This document shows, piece by piece, positions 1-12,399 of a stretch of 64,000 nucleotides of DNA. The notes beneath the pieces were generated by a model. That model searched no databases and was not told the DNA's origin. It saw nothing but the letters and a program-made list of their open reading frames with translations. A program made the translations under genes and the position numbers. Source of the DNA: Cryptomeria japonica (taxonomy: Eukaryota > Streptophyta > Pinopsida > Cupressales > Cupressaceae); NCBI RefSeq assembly GCF_030272615.1, contig NC_081414.1:913579648-913643647 (forward strand). Direction: 5' to 3'. How positions within the stretch are numbered: the first letter of the stretch is position 1; the number at the start of each line of letters is the position of its first letter.

Positions 1-344
1 GTATCTGTGGTATGTTTTTGAGGTTCGTTGCTCAAAAATGATAGGTGCACTCAATTGCAATGTCATGGTCTTTGGTTCTACATTCTACCATAGTTAAGAG
101 TTATGACTTGCGGTTTGGAATTAAGGTTTATCTACATATGAAGTACCATATTCTAGAGTTTTAGAACCTTATATTCAATACAAAGAAAGTTAAGAGTAAC
201 AGAGTGTTCACTATGCTAGTTTGTAGACTATTCTCCTGTTTCAGATTGATTGTTTAATCTTGGATGATGATATTTTTGTGGCCATAGAACTATTACAACA
301 CAAAATTTTAATGTTTTAATATTACACTAACATACATTGCAAAT
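1..344. other. AT-rich intergenic DNA
   Basis: I see no gene, RNA or recognisable element here. The sequence is AT-rich without long open frames. Confidence 0.5.
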
Positions 345-785
345 GACATATATGTAGTTACACTATAGTGGCTACAACATTTACATCATATAGAACAGAT
401 AGGCATTAATAGTATAACTAAAATCCTCATATATGCACTTACAATACAATGGCTCAACATTTACATCTTATAGAGTAGATATGCATTATATTACATAATA
501 GATAGCCGCATATATGCAATATATAAGCATTTGAAAAAGAGCATTTACATCATATAGAAGAGATAGGCATTTACAACATAGTGCCTACAATATTTACATC
601 ATATAGAATGGATGAGAATTTACACAATAATGGTAACAACATTTGCATCATATAGAAGTTATAGGAATTTACAAAATAGTAGCTACAACATCTATGTGAT
701 ATACAATTGATAGGTCTAATTATCCTAATTGTGGTAATACAATTACATCTTATAGAACATATAGGCATTTACAATATAACTAAAA
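345..785. repeat. degenerate minisatellite, unit about 65 bp
   Basis: A motif of the type acatttacatcatatagaa followed by agataggcatttacaa and a variable atagtggctacaa recurs about six times, with unit lengths of roughly 55-75 bp. Copies differ by substitutions and small indels, so the array is old. A 65-codon minus-strand open frame across it (571-768) is a by-product of the repeat and is not called as a gene. Confidence 0.6.
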
Positions 786-2434
786 AATACATATATGCAC
801 TTAGTTTGAGACCTTGTCTATTAGGCTAGCATTGTGCCTGGGGCACCATTAGTAAAATGCAAGAGTTAAGCTTGTAGTATAGACAATATAAAGGCCAAGA
901 TAAATGTAGCTATATGTAGTATGAAATCAATCTCATCAATTGAATAGCCCTCTACACTATATATCAAGTTACCTTCCACTAGCCATAGATAGTAATAGAT
1001 CACTATATTTTATATAAAATCTTGTAAATATCAAAATGCAATTATAAGGGCAAAGACAATTTTTAATTGTTGTAGCCTACGTCTAATTAGTTATAAAGAT
1101 GAACTAAAATTTATTAGCAGATAAACGTGAAAAAAATGATATTTGCAATCCTAGTTGAAGAAAGTTAGAGTAATGCATGTGACATGAACTATACAAGTTA
1201 AATTGATTTTTTTGAGCAATTTGATATAATAGAGTTTGATTAGATGAATTCAATGATTTTCTTAGAGACAGTGACGTCAACTGTGGTTGCTGCAAACTAT
1301 AGTTTAATTGATATGATGTGGGACCTTAAACATTTATATTATTGTACATCCACTACAAACCATATAATTGCTTACTGAAAATCAATGATCTAGTACTAAG
1401 ACTTATATTATTTGACAAGGCATTAGACTATACCCATGCAAAGATTATAGCAAAATTACATAAAGATTATAGCAAAATTACATAAACACTGATATAATGA
1501 AATAATATGAACAAAAGTGGTCTTTAAAGGAGGCATATATTGATACATTTCAAATCTTCAAACAATAAAATGTTTGGAGTAATTATAAAGTGGTTGAAAG
1601 TTTACATCACAAAACAAGGCAACACTACATACATTTGGTTATGACACAAACTCTTTCCATTCTTCAAAATATACTTAGACATAAGAGATAACATAAAATG
1701 TAGAGGAAATGGGATAAAGAGAAGGTGAAAACAAAATAAAAATTTAAGGGTTTAAAAAGACATCGTAAACATTACGAAGCACAATATATATAGAGATCCT
1801 AATGAACATAAGCATGTTTATAATTTCATGAATAAATGCATATAAACCCTGGACCTATTGAGAGTTAAAAAAATAATCTTAAACATTATTAAGCAAAATA
1901 CGTGCTAAGATCATAATGAACATCAAACTCAACTTTACAATATTATTGGCAACCAACAAAACTTTTGATAACCCATTTGCTAAAAAACAAATTGTTAGTT
2001 TAAAATAACTAATATAAAGAATTATAAACTTATAATTTATAACTTTAATCTAGGTAGGTCACATTGATGCTCCAATAAAATATTAGAATTCCCACTGTGA
2101 ATAAAAATGCTATAAAACACAAAACGTGCACGTGTTCATAAACGCCCTCAAACATTAGGTAGTATTGAAGTTTAGAATCTTTTATGTAAAAAGTTAAAAA
2201 ACAAAAAGCTTCACACATTCAACTTGAAATTACACAGAGAAACTTTTCTAAACAATTTTTTTTGTCCACACTAGAGTTTGTTGAGGTGAGAAACACTTTT
2301 TTTTCATTTATGATTCACATGACAATAGACCCTGAAAAATATTCCACTCCACTATAATACCCTCTCCCCTATCCCACCCCCCTATCCTCATAATAAATGA
2401 TCAAGCACGTAGGGAAGAGCACCAGTTGCGTTAA
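786..2434. other. AT-rich intergenic DNA
   Basis: No coding, RNA or complete mobile element is visible. A 22-bp direct duplication (aaagattatagcaaaatt type) lies near 1440-1482. The remainder is low-complexity AT-rich sequence. Confidence 0.45.
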
Positions 2435-2750
2435 TAGTTCCAATAATCGTTCACTACTTGTGCACCCAACCCTCCAATTACTAACTTTAAAGAAACCCAA
2501 AAAATGATAACTTCAAGCCTATTAAAAAAATTCCCCATGTACCAATAGCTGCCCACTTTAGCTCCGTAAGTTAACATTTTTGGACCATAGTTGGCCCATT
2601 TTTGCACCCTTATTGGTACTCAACGCATGTATATGTGCATAAGTATTGACAATTTTAAGTGCAGAGTTACTTGAGCGTCTTTAAGTAGGTATCGAGCGAC
2701 ACTTTGAAATGTGTATTTTTTTTACCTTTGTGCACATAACGGATCCCACA
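2435..2750 (-). repeat. dispersed repeat copy, MITE-like, pairs with 52965-53338
   Basis: The reverse complement of this stretch aligns along its length with 52965-53338. Shared blocks include gtgggatcc at one end, gcacttaaaattg, caatacttatgcaca, ctattggtacatg and ttctttaaa followed by ttagta near the other end. The two ends (gtgggatcc against ggggtccca) look like short imperfect inverted repeats, suggesting a non-autonomous DNA element. No coding capacity is seen. The copies are well diverged. Confidence 0.55.
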
Positions 2751-3720
2751 ACATGCGTCATTACTACCCAGAAGCTAGAACAATAGCTATAAATCGTTAA
2801 TTCGCCTACGGAGATAACTAATTACAAATCATCCAAATCTGATGTACCATTTAGAATGGATGCACCTAATCTGATTCCAAAACCGCGCTATCCTATGATC
2901 GATAACTTCCGTGTTATGCATACATAAAAATCGCAGAATAGACACAGAATGATTATGAGACTCCACAAAAGACCTACGACCACTGTCCCCCAACTATAAT
3001 ATAAAACGAAAGTTATTGACATCCAACAGTACGTTTTTGGAACCATAATAGCTACAACCTATAAGATCTGTGGATAGCTATAATGACCCAAATTTGATTT
3101 CAGTTCATAGAAGTCCATTGAACCTGCCGAGACGATTTGACAGTTGAGATCGGTAACCTCTCGTCTCTTCCATGGAGTGTCAGACGACAGACATTCTCCA
3201 CCACAAAGTACAATCCTCATTCATTCAATACAACCTGCAAACTTTGACGAAATGCCCAATGCGGGCCTGCATGCCTCCCAATACCCAGTAGACCACGATA
3301 CTTCTGATACTGAATCTGGACCAGTCATCGTGCAGTCTATCCAGGCGCCGTCATTGTCTCCACAGATTAGTACTGCCTCTCTGCCCACCACTTATTTCTC
3401 TGCCTAACTCATCACCCGTTAAAAGTTTCAAATTTCATTTAGTATTCACTCAGTCAAAGACAGTCTAGTCTGCACAAATGTTTTTTCTGTGTCATACACT
3501 GTTCAACCAGATCAGAATAGAATACCTAGGTGATCACTACGTACGCCTGGGCCAGAGCATTTTCTATGTCGTTTTAAGAATGGCCCCACTCAGGCCTGTA
3601 GTTTGGCGTATGCCTTGTCTGTCAAACAAATTAATGTGGAATTTGTTATCCACATGTTGTTGGACAGATTTATCTTTATCTTCTTTTGAACTCTCATTCT
3701 GATGATGAATCATGGAGTGT
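2751..3720 (+). other. unassigned stretch with two short open frames
   Basis: The part at about 3140-3420 has more G+C than its surroundings and holds an 87-codon open frame (3144-3407) rich in S, P, T and D. A second 74-codon frame follows at 3478-3702. I recognise neither product. There is no supporting TATA box, splice pattern or polyadenylation signal. It could be a gene fragment captured in old repeat DNA or chance. Confidence 0.2.
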
Positions 3721-5599
3721 GATTAGATTGATAAAAAATTTTGTACACAATCAAATCCAGAAGCATCAAAAGATTTATAGCATGGATTGTAGAAATCTGA
3801 TATCATTAAAGGACCAAAATAATTATGTTATGACCAGAATTAATCTTTAAGCACAAGATTTGAAAGAAGTGCAAACTTAAAATTTAACAACAAAAAGAAA
3901 ATACAAAGTAGATTTGAAATGGGGTTGGAGTACATTGTTTTTGAAATGTGTAGTAATAAGAGGATGTTATTGCATTTAGATTATCTTCATTCTGTTTTTA
4001 AAAGAAGCTATATGGTGTTGGAGGCCTGTCTATTTTTATATATAGTATGATTGTTTTTTCTAGTTGTCAATCATGTTTGTCTTTTGTAATCTAATTTAGA
4101 ATCAAAATTATTCTTAATCTTATTTTATTCCTTTTGTCACATTTAAATTTGAATATTGTCTTAGATTAATGGGCTTGAGGTAAGGATTAAAATATAATTT
4201 ATGATGATCTATTGATCATATTTCAAGTCAAATCCAAGTTGTCTATTAGAATCTAGCCAAGTAGTTCTCCATGCCCACCAAAATAAACTCAACACAAACC
4301 TAAAGTTTTAAGTTGTCCTTTTTGCTTGGACTTGTCCTAGACCCAAAAATACAAATATGCCATGATTAATCTAATTCTCATGTATGTAAGTCAAGAGTCT
4401 AAAGTCCAACATTTAGTATGTCTTGTGGCATCTTGCATATATGAAATTGTGTTAAATTTCATCCATCATAAGCCACATGCCTATGATATGAATTGTTTGG
4501 CATCTTAAGTGTTTAATGAACCTCAAGGTCCCTAAATATTCTATCTAATCAAGAGCTTCACATATGTGCTCAATGTCTTTCAAGGACAAACCTAGACACA
4601 TGTACAAACCATTTTTACTTTATGCTTATGTACATCAATATTAAATCTACAGTTGATCTTGTTGCGCCCTAAACATGGCATTTTTATTAAATAATTTATT
4701 TCAAATTCTATGTCCACGAATTAAACATGTATAGAAGTTTAAATTTGAGTGGTTTATAGATCCATACAAGTGGGCCCTTGAACAATTTATTTCATGTCCA
4801 ATAGACTAATGGACCCTACAATTATCATAGATTCTAGATAATTGCAACATTAAAGCATTTGAAATCAATGAACATTGCAGCATTGCCAATTCAAATTTAG
4901 TAGCTTTCTCATATTTGAAATGTCATGGCTTTCGAGTCTAACTGCTTTATGGACACTTTAATAAATATTTATCTACACACTCAACTTGTCTCTACACATT
5001 TTCCCTCTCAGTTCATGGCAAATTTCACATTAATAGCCTATGTCATCCTATCCACAAAAACATCACACCACAACATTGAAATGCTCTCCTAGCCAAATAA
5101 GCACACCAGGCCCACCAAATTGCCGCCACATTCAACAATCTAAGAATGCATGAACACACATGTATTATTTTTAATTGGTCTAAGGGTCAATAGAAATCAA
5201 TTAAAACTTAGTCATATGCCACCTTGCATTTCCTTGAGCACACAATCTATACAACACCTACATGAACTCTGACAAATCTATGCAACAACATAGAGATATT
5301 TGAATGGTAAAGACTTAATAGTCATAAGCATGAGATTCCCTATTAATTTATCTCTACATGCATCGTACTGTGTAAATTGTATATTAGTAAGTTCTAAAAG
5401 TGAATTTGATATTTGAATGAGTTTCTATTGCATTGTATCTACTATTATCTATCATTAGGTTTTAAGGTGGACTTAATCTTAGCATAAGTGTAGTTTATGC
5501 CACAATCACTCAACAAGTTCATAGATGTTAAAGGTGATACCTTTAATATAAATTTTTAGTGTTGTGAGCTAGTTAACCAACATGGTCAATGGTCTCCAC
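3721..5599. other. AT-rich intergenic DNA
   Basis: No open frame of meaningful length, RNA gene or complete transposon is visible. Probably decayed repeat DNA. Confidence 0.45.
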
Positions 5600-5639
5600 A
5601 ATCCTCCCATAGAAAATTAAAAAAAAAAATATGACAGGT

Positions 5640-5950
5640 CCTTATCCAATACTATGATTCAAAACTACAACACACTTCAACCTAAAAAATATATCATGTT
5701 GATTGAAAGCAAAGTTCACATATGCCCACAAGCTTTCTCATATGTGGATTACAATAGGCCCCATTGGCCCCACATGCAAGCTCACGGGCTGCCACAAGCT
5801 TATTACAAACTATATCCAAAAGTAAGTTCTAGGTAATAATTCCTTATATCCTCACTCCTTAACTACCAAGGATATCTTCTAATCAATTTAGAGGACGGTC
5901 ATTTACTATCTCCAATCCTTATGAATGACTCACGTCAACCTCAACTAGGC
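5640..5950 (-). repeat. diverged LTR-like repeat (3' side of the gypsy fossil)
   Basis: Shared with 9590-9845 in direct orientation through blocks such as tctcatatgtggatta, ataggcc followed by cattggcc, gcttattacaa, ctccttaac and ccaaggatatcttct. The identity is moderate and the exact ends are not resolved. Confidence 0.5.
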
Positions 5951-5959
5951 CCTAAATTC

Positions 5960-6900
5960 AATATCCAATAAGCCATGTGTCTTGACCTAAGGAAAATGAA
6001 GAAACAACAAAAGTCAATGCAGAGGGGTGCAAATCCATGTGGGGTTGCCTTGACCCATATTGATGCAGTAGCATCCCCGGTTCACAGCAATCTTGCATCA
6101 ACCAAAAACATTTTCTTTTATGTTTTATTTTTTGTTTGCAGTTTCAGTGTTCCTTTCCGTGTGTCCCGGTTTTGGCTCACCGAATCATGTGGAGTTGGAT
6201 TCTACTTGAAAACTTGATCATATTTCTTGCTTTCAAACCGCAACTCATTTGGATCACTTTTTGGCAAGATATCACTATCAGTTTCCATGACAGTTTCTTG
6301 TTCTCAGTTGTTCCTTTGTTACCGGTTGCTTGAGACCTATTTTGGTGATCTACCAGAACCCATTCTAAAGCTTGCGGTGCCTTGGGCATTGATCTTGATG
6401 TTTCTTGGTGTGTGGCCAACCTTCTACGTTTCATCCTTTGGATTTTTCAGAGGAATCTCTTGGCAAAGGCCAACCTTGTTCATTTTGCATGTTAGGTCTT
6501 GTTCTTCGGGTTTTGATCCCTTTTGGGCCGATCGGATCCTTTGGATCGATTTATATATTTATAATCATGCTTTAGAATGTAATCAATTAGAATCAATCAG
6601 AGATAGACTGCGCCTAGAAGATAGATCTTTCAATTCAAGATCCCGGTGTGACCTATTCTACCAGGCTTGTGTACCACTATGTTGTTACCAGTTGGATGTA
6701 ATCAAACTTCGTGCAATAAAACTATCTGTTTTGCATTGCCTCCGTCATGGTTGCGTGTTTCCGTTGTCTTTACTCTTGCTGACCGGTTTGGATTTATCTC
6801 CTGGAGGTCCCTCCTTACCAGTGATTGCTTCACATATCTACCATGTGACATCATTTAGGCTCCACAAGGTACATAGGAGTTTTACATTTTATCTCTCATA
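5960..6900 (+). mobile_element. fragment of another retroelement, LTR or leader type
   Basis: This segment differs in base composition from the flanking gypsy remnant. It has long pyrimidine-rich runs and an AATAAA signal near 6716, and it reads like a + strand LTR or leader of a conifer retroelement. A 224-codon open frame at 6227-6901 has no recognisable domain and is most likely fortuitous. The assignment rests on general appearance rather than a domain hit. Confidence 0.3.
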
Positions 6901-9589
6901 GGTCTTGGTTCTAGTTGCTTGATAAGGCAAACTTCTGGTGAAGAGAACTTGTAGTCAATTAGTCCCTAGCTATTGTCAACTTGATGTGTTGTAGTAGACT
7001 TCCCATGTTCTCCCTAATCCAATCCATGGGGATAAATTAGCTAATAGCAAGGGTTATTTGAAAAATGTGCCTTGCATGTTACTATCTCTAAAAATGATCT
7101 AAGTTGTTCTAGTTTAGCCTTTGAGATCCATGTTGCATTTCTATTAGCTTGCCTTTCCACTTCACTAGGTACTTGCTATACTCCTTATTCTCGGTGTTGT
7201 GCTTAGTTTAGCTATCCAAGATTTTCTCTATTTGTTATGGTGTTTGTTGTAGCAATTGGTCTTGAAGAGAGGTTTCTATGTTGTTCCCATCAAATTGTGC
7301 TCCATGAAATTGGTAGAGATTTGTAATGTTGAAGATTGTTGAAATTCCAATACCCTTCAATAACTCCTCCTTATAAGCATTTCTAAAATCAAATCTTTAG
7401 AGGATCTTACAAGTCCAAACTTCTTCATCTTCAACTTGTTATATGTGCTCATAAAAAACCTCTCCTTCTGGAGATATACTTGACTTCAACTCCAATAAAA
7501 AACTCCTTATGGAATCTACCTGATCATTATATTTTCTATTCATTGTCTCCAAATGTTGTTTCACTTGCTTGTGCATAGTCTCCATGTGATCTATAAATTA
7601 TTTTGCCTCTACACTCCTTTTTTCCTCTAAGCTAATGTTTATGATTTTCGCAACTCCCTTACGGTGCAATCTGGTAACAATCTCAAATTATGTCTTCCCT
7701 ATACTTAGGTTCACTGAGTTATTGTATGCAAATTTTACTTGCTATAGAATTAGATCTCAATTCCTAATCTTGTCCCCCACCAAGCATCTAAGTTAGTTTC
7801 CCAAGCTTATGTTCACCACCTTTATTTGTTCATCAGTCTAGAGATGGAATGTGGAACTAAACTTAAGGTTTGTCTTCATCTTCTTACACAATGTTCTCTA
7901 GAAATATCCAATAAAATTTATATCTTTGTCTAAGATAATGCTCTGCGATATTCCATATTGTCTCACCACTTCCCAAAAGAAAAGATTAGCAATATGCATA
8001 ACATCATGGGTTTTCTTATATAGGGAATGAAATGTGTTGTCTCGGAGTTATTGGTCTACTACCACAAATATGGAATCATGTCCTCTCTAGGTCCTACATA
8101 ATCCCAATATAAAACCCATATTGATATCCTCTTAAGGCCTTTTTGAAATCGTAAGAGGTTGGTACAAATTGACATTTTGATTGGAACCTCCCTTAGCTAA
8201 TTGACAAGTATCGAATTATTGAACATGTTTTTGGACATCCTTATAGTTTTGAGTCTAAAAGTAGTTCTCACTCACTGAAGCGACAATCTTGTTGATGCCA
8301 AAGTGTTCTACTAAACCTCTGGAATGTTTTAGCTCTTGTGAATGCACAAGTAGTTACCTTCCCTCTAGTGGTGACGGTCATTACCTTCCCTCCAATTGTG
8401 ATAGGAATCATCTCTACATCTTTGTTCCTCTTTTAAGTAAGGTCTCCTTCCTCTGTTCCATTTCATACGTGACATCCTTTCATTGTGTTATGACTACTCT
8501 TCCAAAAACCTTTGATTCTTTCTTCCTGGTGCCTGCTCTGACCTCCTAGCCAACTTCTCTTTCACCTTTAGCACAAATTGGTATGCTTCCTCCATTGTTG
8601 TCAACCAAACCAAGCTCAAATCCTCTTGAATCTTGCTTCTAAGACCATTGATATACCACACCACCTTCTCCTTTTTGGCTTCGTTATGGCCAGTTCTTAT
8701 AATAATCTTATGGAACTCCTCTATGTACTCCTCTACTGCCTTCTCCCTTTGCCTCAAGTCTTAGAGTTTATTGAAACATCTCAAGTTCATAGTTAGCAGG
8801 TATGAATTATTTTTTAAATTTCACCACCATCCTTTCCCATCCAGTTATCCTCTCCATTCATCTCTGGTTTCTATCTAATTGTACTTCTTTCCACCATATA
8901 ACATGTCCCTTCAACTTGGTTTTTGAAAACTTGACTCACTCCAAATCTTCAACTTCTTCATATTCATAGTATTCTTCCATCTTATTTATCCAGTCAAATA
9001 GATCCTCTAGAGTTAAACTATTGACATAACTAGTGATCTCTATCCTTGGCCTCTTTCTAATCTTGACAATAGCCTCCATCACCTTGATTTGGTATGAATC
9101 CCCTTCTTCCTAACACTCCTCATTTTTCTCTAAGATCTTCACCTCGTCATCGTCACTCTCCTCCTCTAGTCTAGGGTTTATGCCCTTTTGCCTATCCTTC
9201 TCAACTATATCCAACTAGTTCTTTGAAAGTCCTCATCATGTCCATCATTTTCTCTACCCCTTTTGGTGACAGTGGCCATTATAGGCACTCTCCTTATAAG
9301 CATCTTTTTTTTTAATTAGGTACAATTATCTCAGGTCGACGGTTTGGCTATAGGGTTGCAATTATCTCACAATTTGGTGCTTGGTTGATAACACTTGTGG
9401 TCTACCTTTAGGTTAGTGACTTGTCCACACCAAGGTCTTTCAAAACACAAACTCCCAAAGGATTTGAATCTTTTTCTAAACCACTTGATTCAATCAACAA
9501 TGGAGGGTCCGAAATGGATTGTCCAACCTTGCATAAGAATTCAACACAACACAAATAATGGAGCAAAAATAAGTAATTTTATTGCTAAA

Positions 9590-9845
9590 AAATGGAGTTT
9601 ATACACGCACATAGGCCTTCTCATATGTGGATTATAATAGGCCTCATTGGCCCACATGCAGACTCATAGGTTGCCATAGGCTTATTACAAGCTATATGCA
9701 TAAGTAAGTTCTAAATCCTAATTCCCTAACTCCTAACTCCTTAACCACCAAGGCTATCTTCTAATGAATTCGGAGGATGATCATATAATGGCTCCAATCC
9801 TTAGGAGTGATCCACATATCCGAGAAGCTTTCCTCTTTTATTCTA
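9590..9845 (-). repeat. diverged LTR-like repeat (5' side of the gypsy fossil)
   Basis: Direct-repeat partner of 5640-5950. In the minus-strand orientation of the element this is the upstream LTR. The precise termini, primer-binding site and target duplication cannot be read with confidence. Confidence 0.5.
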
Positions 9846-9850
9846 ATGAA

Positions 9851-11091
9851 GTTTCCAATTGGAAGAATGAACGCATGGAAAATTCATGGAATCCTTCTTT
9901 TGAATAAGGATGCACTCTTGGTCCATAATCTTACAGGTATAATTTTACATATTACACTTGCTAAGTTAGATATATGGCTATAAAAGTTAATATGGACCCC
10001 ATCTCAAACAATGTTATTAGATGATGCGGAAGCAAGCCTATTTGACATAAAGCCATGATCAATGAGCATGATACATTACACTAACTTTGGTTCTATTATT
10101 ACAACCAATATTGATCTATGTTGAAACCTAACAAAAAGACCAAGCATGGCAATTACTAAAAGCCATGAGGATAAGATACATCTAATTAATATCTCGAGCA
10201 TCAACATTGGTGTTAGTTATCTAACTTCATCCACGTGTCTAGATTCCAAATACAATTGTAGATTAAATATACAATATTGCTAATTTAAAAGACTTTATCA
10301 ATGAGATACAACATACAATGCAATGTCCCACTTTAGGAGAAAAGTGACTTACTGGGGTCTTCATTAATTAAGTCTATAGATACATAGATCTTGAGATTAG
10401 TTGGGTATTCAAAAAGTATATGAGGTCATTGTGGTAACCTATAGCTTTTTATGCTTTGAGACATTTGTATTATAACAATGCATTTGTCATGAATTTTGAG
10501 AAAGATTTCCATTAATTAATGGTCTTACTTACTAATATGAAAAGTACTTTACAAATGAGGCCATTTTCATAAAGACATTATCCTTTTGTTGCTACATAAA
10601 GAGTCACAATATGGAGACAAAAGGTCAAATATCCTTGCCAATTCACCTTTTTACACTTTTTCACATTTATAAAATTTCGAGCCCCCAAAATATTGAACAA
10701 TTACAACATGGTTTTTTCTTGTTAACAAAGGACTAGATTCAATTAGACTTAATGTCAAGAAGGTTTAAGAAGATTAATGAGATACATCATTGTGTTTCTA
10801 GGCAACAATATGCATGTGATTAATTCTTGTAGGTGCAATTCTTCATTTTAAAAGTGATTGTTAAGGTTGAAACAATACATTTGTTAGGATTGAGATAAAC
10901 ATTTTACTCTTTCAAAAATAGAGATCTTTGACATATTTTACATAATTTAAAAAAAAAGTATAAATATACTAGTCTTATGTATTAAACAACAAAGATATAC
11001 ACTTCACTAACATTGCAATGAAACCTAAATCAGATGTGCATGGATCAATAATTCCCAACCCACCTTGATCTCGTGGCACCAAGATGTGAGA
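9851..11091. other. AT-rich intergenic DNA
   Basis: Nothing recognisable. The last about 20 bp (caccaagatgtgagagctaa) belong to a small tandem repeat that resumes beyond the copia insertion at 16575. Confidence 0.45.
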
Positions 11092-11096
11092 GCTAA
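11092..11096. repeat. 5-bp target site duplication (left)
   Basis: GCTAA directly precedes the LTR and recurs at 16575-16579 directly after the other LTR. Five base pairs is the usual length for Ty1/copia integration. Confidence 0.85.
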
Positions 11097-11231
11097 TGTT
11101 GAGGCACGAACCAACTAGGACTTGAACCTAGGACCTTCCATACGCTGCTGGAGTGGTCTACCATTGAGCTACTAGCCCCTCTTGGACCAGTCCATCGTCG
11201 GTCCGAGTGTGGCTTAATTCCAACACCAACA
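11097..11231 (-). repeat. 3' LTR of the copia element (135 bp)
   Basis: Runs TGTTGG...CTCAACA on the minus strand. It differs from the other LTR at about ten positions, all in the tRNA-like half and its edge, while the roughly 60 bp nearest the U3 end are identical. Confidence 0.95.
11107..11178 (-). other. tRNA-like module inside the 3' LTR
   Basis: A 72-nt stretch with tRNA layout: acceptor strands GGGCTAG and TTGGTTC (pairable when wobbles are allowed), a D arm beginning GCTC, a T arm CTAGG/CCTAG with loop TTCAAGT, and the variable loop AGGTC. The D stem is less perfect than in the other LTR. Confidence 0.75.
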
Positions 11232-11249
11232 CCCCCCCTTAAGCCACAC
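11207..11249 (-). other. inverted repeat across the PPT and 3' LTR junction
   Basis: GTGTGGCTTAA (minus strand, 11249-11239) lies just upstream of the polypurine tract, and its exact inverse TTAAGCCACAC (11217-11207) lies inside the 3' LTR. RNA could fold an 11-bp stem presenting the G-run and the LTR start in the loop. Confidence 0.7.
11232..11242 (-). other. polypurine tract of the copia element
   Basis: On the minus strand CTTAAGGGGGGG directly precedes the TGTTGG start of the 3' LTR, the expected position of the plus-strand primer. Confidence 0.85.
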
Positions 11250-11282
11250 CTCTCGTGTGCTTGGGGCTCCTAGCCTAGACCT

Positions 11283-11295
11283 GGCTCTGATACCA
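11283..11295 (-). other. second primer-binding-site-like motif
   Basis: TGGTATCAGAGCC, identical to the true PBS beside the 5' LTR, also occurs about 50 bp upstream of the 3' LTR. It could be a relic of another element captured in the tail or of a template switch during reverse transcription. Confidence 0.6.
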
Positions 11296-12399
11296 TGTAA
11301 ATGTTATTGCAATTTCCAATTTAATGAACAAGTTATATGCAAGACTATGTATTTAAGATTTAGGTATTATAACTATGACAATAATATTGTTGTCTTTCTT
11401 TTGCTGTAGGTATGGAGGATGAACATTTATCGATTTCAATGTCATCCCCTTTCTTTTGAATGATGCATATATAGTAAGGTAGCCATGATCAAGTGGCACC
11501 TTGATTGGACATGTCTTTTAGACATGTCCGACCAAGATGTCACTTGGTTGTGACTCTTCCAAATGTCAACCGACCCATTCGGTGTCTATGATAACTAATC
11601 GGTGCCATTGCAAATGATAATAGATCGATATAAACACACCCGATAATGAATCGGTATCAAAGCAAACAAGCCCGATAACTAATTCGGGCCAATTCTAATA
11701 TAACCCGATTATATATATCAATAATGCTTTGGACATGTATTAATTGCAATTCGATAATGAAGAGGTTCGATATATAAATCATTCATATGAAATATATATC
11801 TGCATTACCGTCTTTCTTCATTTGATGTAAATAGATAGGTATATGGTTTATCTGATCAATGCTACTTGAATCAACACTCCCTCTTAGCTAGGGAAGATAA
11901 AGTTACCATATCTATCATCTCATCTCTTATGATGGTCAGGATTCCTTATGAGGTTTCATAATCTTACTCTATATAGGATTATACCATTCAATTATGAAGT
12001 ATCACCTAAACATGTGATACAAGGGGTTAGTCAATTTGTAATGACATGATATCACCTAAGCACATGATATCAGTATTGCCTACACACGCAATACTAAGGA
12101 TAATCATATGAAAATAATTAAATTTTCAACATATCCAAGTCGTGATAAGTGCACTAGCATTCTATTTCAAATGTAATATCACAACACAATCATGACACAT
12201 CCATGGCATACCAGAGATCCTATCACAATAACTGGTTTGAACAACATAAGATCGTCACCTTATGATGTTCTCATACAAGTGTACAATATTTGAGAAGTCG
12301 TCACTTCTTGAATATGAACACAGGGGGTTACACCCATAGAAGTCCTAACACGACAAAGAAGTTTACACATTAAACATCTTATTGATATGCAAGTATAGG

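Larger units (their letters stand above)
5600..9850 (-). mobile_element. Ty3/gypsy retrotransposon fossil, internally deleted
   Basis: Two diverged direct repeats, near 5640-5950 and 9590-9845, bracket minus-strand remnants of a Ty3/gypsy element. Gag is recognisable at roughly 8.5-9.0 kb by a retrotransposon-gag signature (EEYIEEFHKI, YINGLRSKIQEDL, TMEEAYQF). Integrase is recognisable at roughly 7.86-8.2 kb by the pattern VVVDQ, then HIANLFFWEVVRQYGI and a DKD-type motif. These two parts lie so close together that most of the reverse transcriptase and RNase H region is gone. The element is thoroughly broken, with many breaks. The weak similarity of its end repeats makes it one of the oldest elements in the window. 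A nested fragment occupies about 5960-6900. Confidence 0.65.

Noticed and set aside
6227-6901. A 224-codon + strand frame
   Set aside because: No domain, unusual composition (many F, L, S), and the region looks like retroelement LTR or leader DNA.
8494-8757. A separate host gene on the minus strand
   Set aside because: The product is the gag domain of the gypsy fossil and its surroundings include integrase remains.
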